Origin: Prochlorococcus sp. AG-402-N08
GTDB taxonomy: Bacteria; Cyanobacteriota; Cyanobacteriia; PCC-6307; Cyanobiaceae
DNA: 64,000 bases
Assembly (NCBI GenBank): GCA_003216535.1
Contig: QCIS01000004.1
Span: 93,899-157,898 of the forward strand
Direction of reading: 5' to 3'
Part shown: positions 18,028 to 26,905 of the stretch, piece by piece
How the letters are laid out: every line of letters begins with the position of its first letter
How positions within the stretch are numbered: the first letter of the stretch is position 1
Made by a program: the position numbers and the translations under genes
Notes under the pieces: generated by a model
Seen by the model: only the letters and a program-made list of their open reading frames with translations
Told to the model about the DNA's origin: nothing
Databases searched by the model: none

Positions 18028-19053
18028 TCAAAAATCATAACCTACATTTAAAGAATATTTATCTTCAAATTTTGGGCTACTAAACTCTTTATAATCATTT
18101 TCATATTCAAAAAAAGTATTAAAACCAGAACTATCACTTGGTCTAAAAGTTAAGGTAGTTGATAATTCATTTCCATAAATAGCAGTACTTGCGTAACTTG
18201 AAGTAAACATATTATTTATTTCTAATTGAAATTTTTTATTTAGTTTATTTGAAAAATTTAATTTAAAAACACTTGATAGATAATTTTCACCACAATCAGT
18301 AATTATATCGCATTCATCACCGCCATAAACAAAATGTATTGCAGGTCCAGCAGAGATTGATAAAGAAGTATCATCTGAGTCGAAAAATCCTTTGGTCAAA
18401 CCAATAGATGAAATTAATGAATTCCTACCATAGGATGCATCCGAGTTATAGTCATAATTATTAGAATAATATATGGCCATATTTCTATTACTTATATCCC
18501 TACTTGTTTTTTGATCAATTTCTAGAGAATCACTCACGTTGTATGGTCCTCCCATTTCATATTGAGATTCATCTTTTGTCCAATCAAATGAAATGGAATT
18601 TGTATAGATACTTTTTTCATTAGTTAAATCAATACTTAAATCTAAATCTAATGATCTTGAAAAATCTTCATATCCAATATCCTCATCTAAACCTATACTT
18701 ATTGATCCACTCCATTTCGAAATTTCATCATTACTTTTTACTTCTGAAATATTATTGTTAGAAATTGAAGAAGTGGAAGTATTTGTCTCAACGGTTTTAT
18801 TAGTTTTATCTTCAGTATTTTTTACATCAAACTTAAAATTTTGGATTATTGATTCTCTAATAGTAAGCTCTCCTAATTGTGGATGATCTAAAAATTTTGC
18901 ATCATTTGTACTTTTACTCTCAATTAAAGTTCCATTCAATGTATCCCCATTCTTGAGAGTAATAACTACTTTCTTATCATCGGTTGAAGCATAAATTTTA
19001 AGAGGAGAAATAACAGAAAATATAATTATGATTTTGAAAAAATAATCATACAT
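18028..19053 (-). CDS. DUF481-type outer-membrane beta-barrel protein
   Basis: 341 residues with a short signal peptide (IIIFSVISPLKIYA). Residues ~28-75 contain a strand-turn module (VITLKNGDTLNGTLIESK) common before DUF481, followed by a Ser/Thr/Asn-rich linker. The remaining ~230 residues are alternating barrel strands (WSGSISIGLDEDIGYEDFSRSL to DKYSLNVGYDF), ending in an aromatic residue as barrel proteins do. DUF481 proteins are salt-induced outer-membrane proteins of unclear role. Two cysteines (DECDIITDC) sit in a predicted loop. Confidence 0.75.
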   Translation of the reverse strand: MYDYFFKIIIIFSVISPLKIYASTDDKKVVITLKNGDTLNGTLIESKSTNDAKFLDHPQLGELTIRESIIQNFKFDVKNTEDKTNKTVETNTSTSSISNNNISEVKSNDEISKWSGSISIGLDEDIGYEDFSRSLDLDLSIDLTNEKSIYTNSISFDWTKDESQYEMGGPYNVSDSLEIDQKTSRDISNRNMAIYYSNNYDYNSDASYGRNSLISSIGLTKGFFDSDDTSLSISAGPAIHFVYGGDECDIITDCGENYLSSVFKLNFSNKLNKKFQLEINNMFTSSYASTAIYGNELSTTLTFRPSDSSGFNTFFEYENDYKEFSSPKFEDKYSLNVGYDF

Positions 19054-19061
19054 ATAGCAAG

Positions 19062-19096
19062 ATAAAAAAAAGGAGCTTATTGCCCCTTATTTTATA
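19062..19096 (-). terminator. Rho-independent terminator with conserved upstream tag (copy A)
   Basis: On the minus strand AAGGGGC-AATAA-GCTCCTT runs into T8, terminating the frameshifted small gene at 19141-19316. About 12 bases 5' of the hairpin is the tag TTGACAGTCGA, which recurs before two other terminators (19366 and 49693). Confidence 0.75.
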
Positions 19097-19115
19097 TCGA
19101 CTGTCAATCAAGTAA

Positions 19116-19135
19116 ATATACCCTGTAGGGTATAT
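19116..19135. repeat. 20-bp perfect palindrome
   Basis: ATATACCC-TGTA-GGGTATAT just downstream of the frameshifted small gene. It could be an RNA hairpin or an operator for a dimeric regulator; there is no nearby promoter to decide. Confidence 0.6.
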
Positions 19136-19140
19136 GTTTA

Positions 19141-19316
19141 TTACGTCATTATAAGTATTAATCCTTCTGCGATAGCTTCTTCACAAGTCATACCTAATTT
19201 TTTGCATATTTATCACACTCCTTAAATGTATCAACAACTTTGTGTGCCTCTACTGAGGGAGGTATCGCTAATGCAAATAAGGAAGTAAAAATTATTGCTG
19301 AAAAAAGTTTTTTCAT
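19141..19316 (-). pseudogene. Small exported protein, frameshifted in an A-tract
   Basis: ATG at 19316 gives a signal peptide (MKKLFSAIIFTSLFALA, then PPSVEA) and DTFKECDKYAK before a premature TAG. Adding one A to the A6 run (T6 on + at 19198-19203) continues as KKLGMTCEEAIAEGL to a stop at 19141, giving a ~58-residue exported protein with two cysteines. Either a recent frameshift, a sequencing error, or slippage. Confidence 0.6.
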
Positions 19317-19365
19317 TATTATTAACGATCTTAGTTTATTAAATACTTTTTTTGTATAGCTTAAA

Positions 19366-19402
19366 ACAAAAAAAGGAACTAATTGCCCCTTATTTTAGGT
19401 CG
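19366..19402 (-). terminator. Terminator with conserved upstream tag (copy B)
   Basis: Minus-strand AAGGGGC-AATTA-GTTCCTT followed by a T-run. The tag TTGAGAGTCGA lies upstream, as in copies at 19062 and 49693. It ends the small-gene pair 19421-19631. Confidence 0.7.
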
Positions 19403-19420
19403 ACTCTCAATTAATAATAT

Positions 19421-19492
19421 TGTCTATATAGATTTCCATTTTTAGAAGTCCTATAACGAAATCTACCTCCTCTTTTTTCCATAAATTTAAGA
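19421..19492 (-). CDS. 23-aa basic microprotein
   Basis: MEKRGGRFRYRTSKNGNLYR plus QYY. Strongly basic and aromatic, four bases after the preceding frame's stop and directly before a terminator. Composition suggests nucleic-acid binding, but it may be chance. Confidence 0.4.
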
Positions 19493-19496
19493 AGAT

Positions 19497-19631
19497 GAAC
19501 TTCTATCAGTTGGTCTTTGCTTTTCACTATTTAATTGTTCTACTCTTTTTTTTTGCTAATTTTTTTAAAAGAGCTTTTCTTTCTTCCTTTGATTTATCTT
19601 TATTAGCTTTAGATTTATTTAGGCATTTCAC
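19497..19631 (-). pseudogene. Charged small protein, frameshifted in an A9 run
   Basis: A GTG at 19631 gives a Lys-rich helix (KSKANKDKSKEERKALLKKL) that ends at a TAG at 19527. Removing one A from the A9 run (T9 on + at 19546-19554) joins it to VEQLNSEKQRPTDRSSSS, ending at 19497, to make a coherent 44-residue coiled, charged protein. Unknown function. Confidence 0.5.
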
Positions 19632-19693
19632 AATTGTTTATAAAACAAAATATTTAGTTTATATTATTTATTATTTTTTTTAAATTTACATTA

Positions 19694-20074
19694 ATGATAC
19701 TAAAAAAAAAAATGAAATTTTTTAAAAGTTCTCTTTCCTTTTTACTCGTTTGCTTATTTTACTCAACTATTTCAATCCCAATAATTACAAGTCCACCTTT
19801 ATTTGCTGAAACCAATGCTGAAAAAACGCTTCTGAAATGGCTTAAAAAAGCAGGTAATAATGTACTTCTTGGAAAATTGCAGAAATTTCGAATTCCCTGC
19901 CAAGTTAATTGTTATATAGTTGATGAAATGATTTTAAACGCAAAAGCAGCACAAGAGGATAACCTTGATCCAGGTACAGCTATGAATATGGTTTATAATG
20001 CTGCAAATCGTCATGGATCCAAAGGCAAAGTTATCCTTTCAGAATTTTATAGTTTTATTGGCTTACCATTTTGA
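19694..20074 (+). CDS. Hypothetical exported protein
   Basis: 126 residues, not recognised. The ATG at 19712 (MKFFKSSLSFLLVCLFYSTI) is an equally good start and begins a signal peptide ending near LFAETNA. The mature ~90 residues are helical, with one close Cys pair (IPCQVNCYIV) that could form a disulphide in the periplasm or lumen. Confidence 0.6.
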   Translation: MILKKKMKFFKSSLSFLLVCLFYSTISIPIITSPPLFAETNAEKTLLKWLKKAGNNVLLGKLQKFRIPCQVNCYIVDEMILNAKAAQEDNLDPGTAMNMVYNAANRHGSKGKVILSEFYSFIGLPF

Positions 20075-20435
20075 CTTAACTGAGTAAATTTAATTCCTCA
20101 TTACATTTTTGAATTATTAAAAAAATTTTTAAATTTAAAAAATAAAATTAAAAATTATCTGTGGTATAAAAAAAATTTTTTAACCTAAGATGAGCTATTT
20201 ATTTCAAAACATTGATATTTTATGAGTGAGATTTGAGAGAGATTCTGCTTATTTATGCAACACCTTGCAATATCTTGCCCCTTCTTGAGACTCAAATATT
20301 TTCTTTTAATACCAACTAATAAGCTATATTCTCACTTGTTTATTTAGCCTACTGTCCTAATTTATGTAGCAGGTGCTTCGGTAGCACTAGATCATATATT
20401 TTATAAATTTATTAGTTAACTCTTTGATTTATATC
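20075..20435. other. Non-coding spacer
   Basis: No ORF. A short hairpin (GGTGC-TTCGGT-AGCAC, about 20372-20387) is the only structure noticed. Probably the 3' region of the convergent genes. Confidence 0.45.
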
Positions 20436-22160
20436 TTAAAAAGAAATTCCAGTCGAAAATGTAAATGTAGTTATATTCCCTAAATCAGTTCGGCCGGCTG
20501 GATCAATAACAAATTGGATTCCTGGTTGTATAAACCACCAGGGCGTTAGCTTTGCTGAATAACCAATTTCAACTACTTCCTGCTTACCCGTACTATTACA
20601 ATCACCTTTTATCTTTTGCGCACAAGATTGAGATTTCGTATTCCAATCACGAACACCATCAGTCATGTTTTTTATTCCATAACCAATAAAAATAACATCT
20701 TGATTACGATTAGGGAAAAGACCTTCGTAACCCAAACCGAAGACGTAAGTGTTTTTTAAAAGATTGCCATAATCAAGGAAATATTGCGATGTCTTAGCAA
20801 ATCCTGTAAGACCTTGGTTATAACTTCCTTTTTCACGAAACAACATTTTCTCAAAGGTCGAGTAAAGACCTCCATTGGAATTATAAATTTTTCTTTGCAA
20901 GCCTGTATCTTGAAATGGATTTCCGTTTATATCTTTGTAATTACTAAAAAGTTTACCTGTGTGATAATGCCCACCAATTCGTATAAACCATGGATTACCA
21001 AAGTCATTTGTACGTTCATTATAGGTTCCACCCTTATAAGTTAATTCTGCGAATGTTTCAGTACCATTATCCTTATTAAGAAACCAAGTCAGACCTCGAC
21101 GATTATCTATTCCAGAGGAAGGATCATAATAACCAGCACCAAATTGAAGTCGAAAATCAAAATCTTTATTTAAAATTTGTTGCCACTGAACCCCTAATGG
21201 AGCTGTTGGATTGATTGGACCTCTACCTGTATATTGGTTAGTGCCAATACTTCCTGGCTCATCAAATGTCCAGAAATTGAACATCCCTGCTAGGATTGAA
21301 CGATTGAACATAATCCAAGGATTGATATTGCCCACTCTCAAGTAATTTTGCATATTTTCACCATAACGCTGTTGGTACCATATCTCGAAAACACGAAATC
21401 CTTGGTATGCCTCAGGTTCTCGTAAAGTACCAGTATCGTAATAAAAATTACCATGTAAACTATGAGTTTTAATGGGCGTTACGGCATTTCCATAAAGCCA
21501 GATTGGTTTTGATTCAGGCCAGGCAAATGAGAAATGCATTTGACCACCTTCCCATGCCTCGTCAATTAAACTTGAATAAAAATCCAAACCATATAGCTGT
21601 ATGTAATTTTGTTGTTCTTTACGATTGGGATCGCTTGTTTTTACGTTAGGATCATCGGATAAATTGCTTTTGATCAGATTTAGATGATCGAAACCATAAC
21701 AGCCGTAGAAATCAATTCCATCTTTGTATAGGGCGCGTCGTTTTCCTCCCCACTGACCAGTAGCATAATCTCTGGAAAATAAATCCTCGTCTTTAGCCTC
21801 TGGCAAGATAGCTTGTGGTTTCATATATGTATCAAGCCTTCTATAAGTTGAGGGGGTTTTGAGGTGCCTTACTACATCGCAACGAATTGCACGATTCGGT
21901 TTATAGTTTTTGCCTTGAGGAGGTAAGTTAAATGTTTCAAAAAAATTCTTTTGGGAGGAATCTGTTTTTATCTTTGGCACGTAATCTAACGAACCATTTA
22001 CAATTTCGGTCTCAATATCTGTATTAGAGTGGTTGTCAGTGGCAGATGAATTATTTCTTGTTTGAGCAAGCAAACAACTGACTGGATTAAAAGTAAAAAG
22101 TGCAAAAAGAATATATAAACTTATTTTTTTTTTTTCATATTTTACGCTCAACTTTTTCAA
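20436..22160 (-). CDS. OprB-like outer-membrane porin (second copy)
   Basis: 574 residues with a signal peptide (LFALFTFNPVSCLLA). Paralogue of the porin at 6332-8020: the same CDVVRHLKTP, RRLDTYMKP, DFYGCY, GGQMHFSFAWPE, NPWIMFNRSI, FDEPGSIGTN and GGTYNERT blocks occur in the same order, and both end in an aromatic beta strand (FTFSTGISF). Both also keep a Cys pair near the end (CAQKIKGDC). It stands alone rather than next to metabolic genes, so the two copies may differ in regulation or substrate. Confidence 0.82.
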   Translation of the reverse strand: MKKLSVKYEKKKISLYILFALFTFNPVSCLLAQTRNNSSATDNHSNTDIETEIVNGSLDYVPKIKTDSSQKNFFETFNLPPQGKNYKPNRAIRCDVVRHLKTPSTYRRLDTYMKPQAILPEAKDEDLFSRDYATGQWGGKRRALYKDGIDFYGCYGFDHLNLIKSNLSDDPNVKTSDPNRKEQQNYIQLYGLDFYSSLIDEAWEGGQMHFSFAWPESKPIWLYGNAVTPIKTHSLHGNFYYDTGTLREPEAYQGFRVFEIWYQQRYGENMQNYLRVGNINPWIMFNRSILAGMFNFWTFDEPGSIGTNQYTGRGPINPTAPLGVQWQQILNKDFDFRLQFGAGYYDPSSGIDNRRGLTWFLNKDNGTETFAELTYKGGTYNERTNDFGNPWFIRIGGHYHTGKLFSNYKDINGNPFQDTGLQRKIYNSNGGLYSTFEKMLFREKGSYNQGLTGFAKTSQYFLDYGNLLKNTYVFGLGYEGLFPNRNQDVIFIGYGIKNMTDGVRDWNTKSQSCAQKIKGDCNSTGKQEVVEIGYSAKLTPWWFIQPGIQFVIDPAGRTDLGNITTFTFSTGISF

Positions 22161-22470
22161 TTCAATAATATACTTAAAAGAAAATTTTTGTCTTTATATA
22201 AGTATCTCCTTATATTAATAATTTAGTTTTTTTCAATACTACTAAATAAAAAGTTTTGCATTTCTATATTTGATCTTTTTCAAAAAAGATTGAAATTAAT
22301 GATTATAACTTAATAAATTAGTCACAGTCTATAAATTCAAAGATTTAAAAATTATTGTAAGAAACTAGTTTGAGGTAGGAATTTTTATTAATAATGATTA
22401 GTTAAATCGTTATAACAATCTATTATTAGTCAAATTTAGTCCGCAAAAATATAGTCTGCTTCCAAAAAAA
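22161..22470. other. Non-coding AT-rich spacer
   Basis: No ORF of substance; probably contains the porin promoter and the 3' end of the 49-aa gene. Confidence 0.45.
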
Positions 22471-22620
22471 TCACCCAAAGTTGATATTTTCTTGAAATAA
22501 ACCAAATAAGTTATTACCAACTATTGCTGCGATTATTAATACGAAGGCAACTATAGCGAAAAGAGCACTAACATCTTTTATGTCATAAGGAGCTTTAAAT
22601 AAAGGTTTCTGGTCTGCCAT
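22471..22620 (-). CDS. 49-aa single-span membrane protein
   Basis: MADQKPLFKAPYDIKDVSAL, then one hydrophobic helix (FAIVAFVLIIAAIVGNNLFGLF). N-terminus is charged and soluble. Size and layout are typical of small thylakoid or photosystem-associated proteins, but it is not recognised. Confidence 0.6.
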   Translation of the reverse strand: MADQKPLFKAPYDIKDVSALFAIVAFVLIIAAIVGNNLFGLFQENINFG

Positions 22621-22710
22621 AATTATCAAATCTATAAATGCAATTGAAACACATTATTTTAATGCTTGTGAGAAGTATTAAGTTATTTTTTTTAGTCTAA
22701 GTTTGGACAA

Positions 22711-22741
22711 TAAAAAAGCCACTAAAAGTGGCTTTTTTATT
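22711..22741 (-). terminator. Bidirectional terminator
   Basis: AAAAAAGCCACT-AAA-AGTGGCTTTTTT, symmetrical A and T tracts. It lies 16 bases beyond the stop of the DUF4278 gene and before the 49-aa gene. Confidence 0.85.
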
Positions 22742-22756
22742 TAACTATTAAATAAA

Positions 22757-22858
22757 CTAGCTTGTATAAGCTTTGCCTCTGTAAGTTAGTTCATTATGCT
22801 GCTTCTTAGCTGCTTCTTTGTTCTGGACGTACTTTTGTCCTCTGTAAATTAGAGTCAT
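22757..22858 (-). CDS. 33-aa DUF4278-type peptide under riboswitch control
   Basis: MTLIYRGQKYVQNKEAA, then KKQHNELTYRGKAYTS. The twin YRG motifs (IYRGQKY and TYRGKAY) are those of cyanobacterial DUF4278 proteins. A GGAG Shine-Dalgarno lies at 22867-22870. The leader carries a structured RNA (22877-22955) almost identical in architecture to that before the second 33-aa YRG protein at 48821. Likely a small nitrogen-status regulator peptide (inference from the riboswitch class). Confidence 0.78.
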   Translation of the reverse strand: MTLIYRGQKYVQNKEAAKKQHNELTYRGKAYTS

Positions 22859-22876
22859 TTTTTAAGCTCCGGTTTC

Positions 22877-22955
22877 GCTTAAGTCCCCGTTCCATGGCTT
22901 AAGTCGATTTGCGGCTTGCTAAACGCAAGTTGAACGTTTTGGTAGCGGTTGCTAC
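22877..22955 (-). promoter_or_regulatory. Glutamine-II (downstream-peptide) riboswitch candidate, copy 1
   Basis: Minus-strand RNA: a 5' hairpin GTAGC-AACC-GCTAC (22955-22942), then an H-type pseudoknot: P1 CGTTC (22936-22932) with GAACG (22892-22888), P2 CTTGC/GCAAG hairpin, and P3 CTTAAG (22903-22898) with CTTAAG (22883-22878) lying 3' of P1. The P3 strand ends about 8 nt before the GGAG, so control of translation is likely. Pairing geometry and a short downstream peptide match the downstream-peptide motif of marine cyanobacteria, which binds L-glutamine. Confidence 0.72.
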
Positions 22956-22961
22956 AAACTT

Positions 22962-22991
22962 AAGATAACATCCAAGGAAATTATTTGTCTA
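22962..22991 (-). promoter_or_regulatory. Promoter of riboswitch-DUF4278 unit
   Basis: Minus-strand TAGACA (22991-22986) and TATCTT (22967-22962), 18 bp apart. The predicted start falls at the foot of the 5' hairpin of the riboswitch, as in copy 2. Confidence 0.5.
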
Positions 22992-23164
22992 GCTCTTTAA
23001 TAAATAAACTTAATATATTAATGATAGATTAGGTTTCTGCTAAAAATATTTATACATTATCGCTATGTAATTGCTTACAGGTTACATTTTGTTCGTTTTT
23101 GAGAAGTATTTTTTATTTAATGAACTTTTAAATGTAAAATTCTTAAGATTATAAAATTTGTTTT

Positions 23165-23359
23165 ATGTTTTCTAGAAGCAAAAAAACTACAGTAAAAAAA
23201 TCTGCAATAGTTGAAGAGACACCATTATTTGCTCAATTACTACCATTCGCAAACAGAATGAATGATAAAGTTCAATTAGTAAATGCTTTAGCCTTTACTT
23301 TTATTATGGGATTCTCAATTTTTGGAATTGCTCTGTGGAAACTTTCAGGACTTACTTAA
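23165..23359 (+). CDS. 64-aa single-span membrane protein
   Basis: Basic soluble N-terminus (MFSRSKKTTVKKSA), conserved-looking middle (TPLFAQLLPFANRMNDKVQL), one helix (LAFTFIMGFSIFGIALWKL). Position of the membrane segment near the C-terminus recalls Hli proteins, but the E-x-x-N-G-R chlorophyll-binding motif is absent. Its stop overlaps the convergent gene's end. Confidence 0.62.
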   Translation: MFSRSKKTTVKKSAIVEETPLFAQLLPFANRMNDKVQLVNALAFTFIMGFSIFGIALWKLSGLT

Positions 23360-23622
23360 TTATTTAATTTTTGCAAAGCATTTATTTTTGATTCTTTGTT
23401 TTTGATTATTGTTACTAACCACTTAGAGGCAAGTCCCCTAGATATTGATCTATTTTTTAGAAATCTACATATATAGATGTGTAGATTTTTTTCATTTTTG
23501 GAGTTAAATTTTTCTTCAAAGTCTAGTATTTCTTCTTCTGAGCTTCTTTTTCTTAGCTCATCCACTAAGGCATGACTAGAGGAATCATTAAATAAGTTCC
23601 CAATATTTAAGCTTAATGTCAT
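23356..23622 (-). CDS. Hypothetical cytoplasmic protein
   Basis: 88 residues, charged and helical (LVDELRKRSSEEEILDFEEKF, then CRFLKNRSISRGLASKWLV). Not recognised. It may share the direction of nrdJ, which ends 89 bases downstream on the same strand. Confidence 0.6.
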   Translation of the reverse strand: MTLSLNIGNLFNDSSSHALVDELRKRSSEEEILDFEEKFNSKNEKNLHIYICRFLKNRSISRGLASKWLVTIIKNKESKINALQKLNN

Positions 23623-23710
23623 AAATCATTTATGTCCCTACTTAAGAGTTAGCCATAAATTAAATTTTTAAAAACTAATTTATATTTTTTATTTACAAAT
23701 AATTTAAAAT

Positions 23711-26044
23711 TTAATCTTTAGGTTTAGCCAAAGGAAGCAGGCACTTATCTGAATCGCACCCAGCTGGCCCAGCTTCAGATAGTTCTCCAACATCATATTT
23801 ATTAAGAGCGTCAAAGAAGTCGTTATTAACTTTCCTCTCTATTACTTTATTTTGCAATGATATATATTCCTCTTTACTTATTGGTTCAAAAGGCAATCTC
23901 GGGAAAGTTGCGTTGGCACTAAATCGAGCTAGTAATGCTGCCGAAATATACCCCTCATTATTTTCTATTGCACTATGAATAACCTTAGCTATATCCTCGA
24001 TTTCATTTTCTCTAAATTCTACGGTTGCAGAGGTATTATGCTCTGTGTAAAATTTCTGCACTTGCATGTAAAAATCAAATTGAGCTAATGCTGAGAAATT
24101 ATTGATGTCTATAAGGTCTGCGCCTTCTATATTTGCCCAGCTAACTTCTGTAGGGATTTCAACTAACCATTCTGTACATCTTGGATCAAATGGATTATCG
24201 AGCAAGCATCCATTTTCATCTTTATCAGATTGAGATGGAACAACTGAGTAACCATAATCCATGCAAGCTAAAGCAATTGGATCATTTTTCCTGAAAGTTA
24301 TTCTTCTAATGAATCTTTGAGCTTTTGGAGGATGCCATCCTGGAGCCGCTCCTGTTAGAAGACTTTTAGTCCCAGCTGGCTGAACAGTTGTACATCGATT
24401 TGGTCTTCTTAGATTATGTTTATCGCAATATTCCCAGACAGTTTCTTTTACTATTTTTCTCCAGGAATCTAGGAATTTAGCCTCCTTCTCCTTGAAAGCC
24501 TTTCCTTCTTCGTTATTTGGCCTTCCTTCTTCCCACCACTTCAACCATGGCGTCCCAAAAGCATGGACACAAAAATCAAATAATCCAGTGAAACTTACCC
24601 CTACAATAGGGTCATATTCTCTACTTTTTCTGTAACGCTCAACTTCAAATTCATGATTAAGTAAGCATGCTACAGAAAGAGCTGCTGCTTTAAAAGCTTT
24701 TTTTTGCTCTTCAAGATTTCCTGGATCAATCTGATTTAAATGAACTTCAGCCAAATTGCAGTGGAAATCATTTCCTAAGATCTCCCCACAAGGGTTAAGT
24801 CCATATCTGCTCATCCTGTGGTCTAACTCTTCTTCAGAAAATGGACCATAACTACTATTTATCCAATTTCTCGCTTCATCCTTACCTTGTTCTGAGTAGA
24901 TTTCAATAAATTCCTTTCTCAATTCATCATCTTTGAGAATATCTGCATTTGACCTTGCGATTGCTTCTGGAGCAAATTGAATTGCCCCCTCACCTGAATG
25001 GAATTGTTTTGTTACGGCATCCAAAACAGTTTGGTAAGTGGGTTTTGTATGGTAAACCCTAGTATGATTAGCCATCCTAAGGGCATCTTTTTCAGGATCT
25101 ATTCTCCAATTACCATTTTCATCTTGACTCCATAAATTTTCTTTTGCCGATGCTGCCTCCTTGTCATCTGAAGCAAATTGTCTCATTCCAGCACTTCTTC
25201 TTATATTCCCAGCAACTATGGTTACTGCAGCTTCATCAATTAATAAACAACATTCTACTGTACTTAGTTTCCTTCCAATTGCCTTTCCAAGAAGTGATGC
25301 GACTCTAGAGTAGAGATCTTTCAATTTGATAGGATTTGCCATGCCACCAAAACCTTTTAATGATTCTCCAGCAGGCCTAATATCTTCCAAATTAATGTAA
25401 ACATCAATTTCTCTTTCAAGACTCTCATTACTTGATGCCTCAAGAAGATATTTATAGCTATCTACCCACCCTCTTCTGCTATCTCCAACTTTGATATGAA
25501 GATCTTTTCCTTTGATTTCTAATGATGATTTTTCTTCTCTTTGATCTTTAGGAGTTATTCCAACTTCACTAACTGACTTAATATTTATATTGTTTATTAC
25601 CGTAGGTAGATTATTTATAAAATGAGGCTCAATTATTGCACCTGTTCCACATCCCATCATTGCTAAGTCCATCATCAAAGCAAAGGCTTCCCAATCAATT
25701 AAGTTTGTTGAAGTACAGTTGTATGCCCCAGAGAAATTTTGGTTTTTATTAATCCAAGGAGTGCCTCCAATCCATAACCATCTCCCTGAAGGTTGGGCTT
25801 TTTGGTTGCTTTGCATCTCTCTCATTAGGATCAATTCTTCATCAGAAAGTTTTCCTAATTCTTTTAAACCCGATAAATTTCTTTCACCTACTTCGCTCCA
25901 GTTCTCCCTTTTGCCAGAGGTAGTTTTCCTGCTGTAAGATCTGAAAAAAACAGGATAAGCAGCTGGCGCAGTCTTTGGAAAATCATCTTTTTTAAGATTA
26001 TTGGAATTGCTCTCTGAAGGAGCTTTATTTGGTGCAACAGTCAC
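23711..26044 (-). CDS. nrdJ: Adenosylcobalamin-dependent (class II) ribonucleotide reductase
   Basis: About 777 residues from the GTG at 26044 (MTVAPNKAPSES); a TTG-type extension to 26107 gives a hydrophobic, unlikely N-terminus. Class II hallmarks: NFSGAYNCTSTNL with the first active-site Cys, NPCGEI with the radical-bearing Cys, QPAGTKSLLTGAAPGWHPPKA near the second half and paired C-terminal cysteines (CDSDKC) for reduction. It converts ribonucleotides to deoxyribonucleotides with B12 and no di-iron centre, suiting a low-iron ocean. Single-subunit Lactobacillus-type length. It is divergent from the methyltransferase gene. Confidence 0.95.
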   Translation of the reverse strand: MTVAPNKAPSESNSNNLKKDDFPKTAPAAYPVFFRSYSRKTTSGKRENWSEVGERNLSGLKELGKLSDEELILMREMQSNQKAQPSGRWLWIGGTPWINKNQNFSGAYNCTSTNLIDWEAFALMMDLAMMGCGTGAIIEPHFINNLPTVINNINIKSVSEVGITPKDQREEKSSLEIKGKDLHIKVGDSRRGWVDSYKYLLEASSNESLEREIDVYINLEDIRPAGESLKGFGGMANPIKLKDLYSRVASLLGKAIGRKLSTVECCLLIDEAAVTIVAGNIRRSAGMRQFASDDKEAASAKENLWSQDENGNWRIDPEKDALRMANHTRVYHTKPTYQTVLDAVTKQFHSGEGAIQFAPEAIARSNADILKDDELRKEFIEIYSEQGKDEARNWINSSYGPFSEEELDHRMSRYGLNPCGEILGNDFHCNLAEVHLNQIDPGNLEEQKKAFKAAALSVACLLNHEFEVERYRKSREYDPIVGVSFTGLFDFCVHAFGTPWLKWWEEGRPNNEEGKAFKEKEAKFLDSWRKIVKETVWEYCDKHNLRRPNRCTTVQPAGTKSLLTGAAPGWHPPKAQRFIRRITFRKNDPIALACMDYGYSVVPSQSDKDENGCLLDNPFDPRCTEWLVEIPTEVSWANIEGADLIDINNFSALAQFDFYMQVQKFYTEHNTSATVEFRENEIEDIAKVIHSAIENNEGYISAALLARFSANATFPRLPFEPISKEEYISLQNKVIERKVNNDFFDALNKYDVGELSEAGPAGCDSDKCLLPLAKPKD

Positions 26045-26178
26045 GATAAAAAAAACGTATGTAAATAACCCGTACTGGAAGAATAACTCTACCTGTGGCG
26101 TCTGCAACCATTCTTACCACTATTTAACGGTTTGTGTAGAATTATGTTTAATATGAAATCTTTGTTTCAAGAAAGGAT

Positions 26179-26874
26179 ATGGAAAGAATACCTGAACCTG
26201 AATTAATGGAAGAAAAAAAGCAGGTCATTTCTTATGACGAAGCTGATTTTTCAGAAGGAGAAATTAATCTAATTAATCAAATAGATCATTATCTTTTGAG
26301 AAAAAATATTTCTTTAGGTGAAGAAGATTTAATAGTTGATTTAGGATGCGGCCCAGGAAATATTTCTGAAAAGTTAGCCATAAAATGGCCTAATACTGAA
26401 GTAGTTGGAATAGATGGTTCTAAAGAGATGATTTTGAGAGCAGAACATAACAAAAATATCTCTACCATTCAAAAAAAATTGAAAAAATTACGTTATGTTT
26501 GTTCTGATATCAAAGACATTAAATCAAATAATTTTTTACTTAAAAAAAGAATTAGTTTACTCGTAAGTAATAGTTTGATCCATCACATTACCAATCTTGA
26601 AGATTTCTTCAAAACTATAAGAAGTTTGTCTAGTAATATCACTGTAAATTTTCACAAGGACTTAAAAAGGCCATTAGATGAAAAGTCAGCTCTAGAACTC
26701 AAAATACAATGTGAAACAAAATATAATGAGATTTTGTGTAATGATTATTATGCATCTTTAAGAGCTTCTTATACATTTAATGAGTTAAAAAATTTCACTT
26801 TAGAGAATGATCTATCCTCTTTAGATGTGTATGAAGATGGTGATAAATATTTAATAGTCTATGGTAATGTTTAG
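26179..26874 (+). CDS. Class I SAM-dependent methyltransferase
   Basis: 231 residues. SAM-binding motif I VDLGCGPGNISEKLA, acidic strand end VVGIDGSKEMILRA, motif around RYVCSDIKDI, and SNSLIHHI as motif IV. Substrate unknown. An AAGGA Shine-Dalgarno precedes the ATG. It lies 31 bases upstream of prfC, possibly co-transcribed. Confidence 0.82.
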   Translation: MERIPEPELMEEKKQVISYDEADFSEGEINLINQIDHYLLRKNISLGEEDLIVDLGCGPGNISEKLAIKWPNTEVVGIDGSKEMILRAEHNKNISTIQKKLKKLRYVCSDIKDIKSNNFLLKKRISLLVSNSLIHHITNLEDFFKTIRSLSSNITVNFHKDLKRPLDEKSALELKIQCETKYNEILCNDYYASLRASYTFNELKNFTLENDLSSLDVYEDGDKYLIVYGNV

Positions 26875-26905
26875 GAACTAAGTCAAAGGCCCTTATATTA
26901 TATAG

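Noticed and set aside
19495..19683. 62-codon forward frame, very Phe/Leu-rich
   Set aside because: It is the complement of the Lys-rich frameshifted gene at 19497-19631; poly-T on this strand explains its composition.
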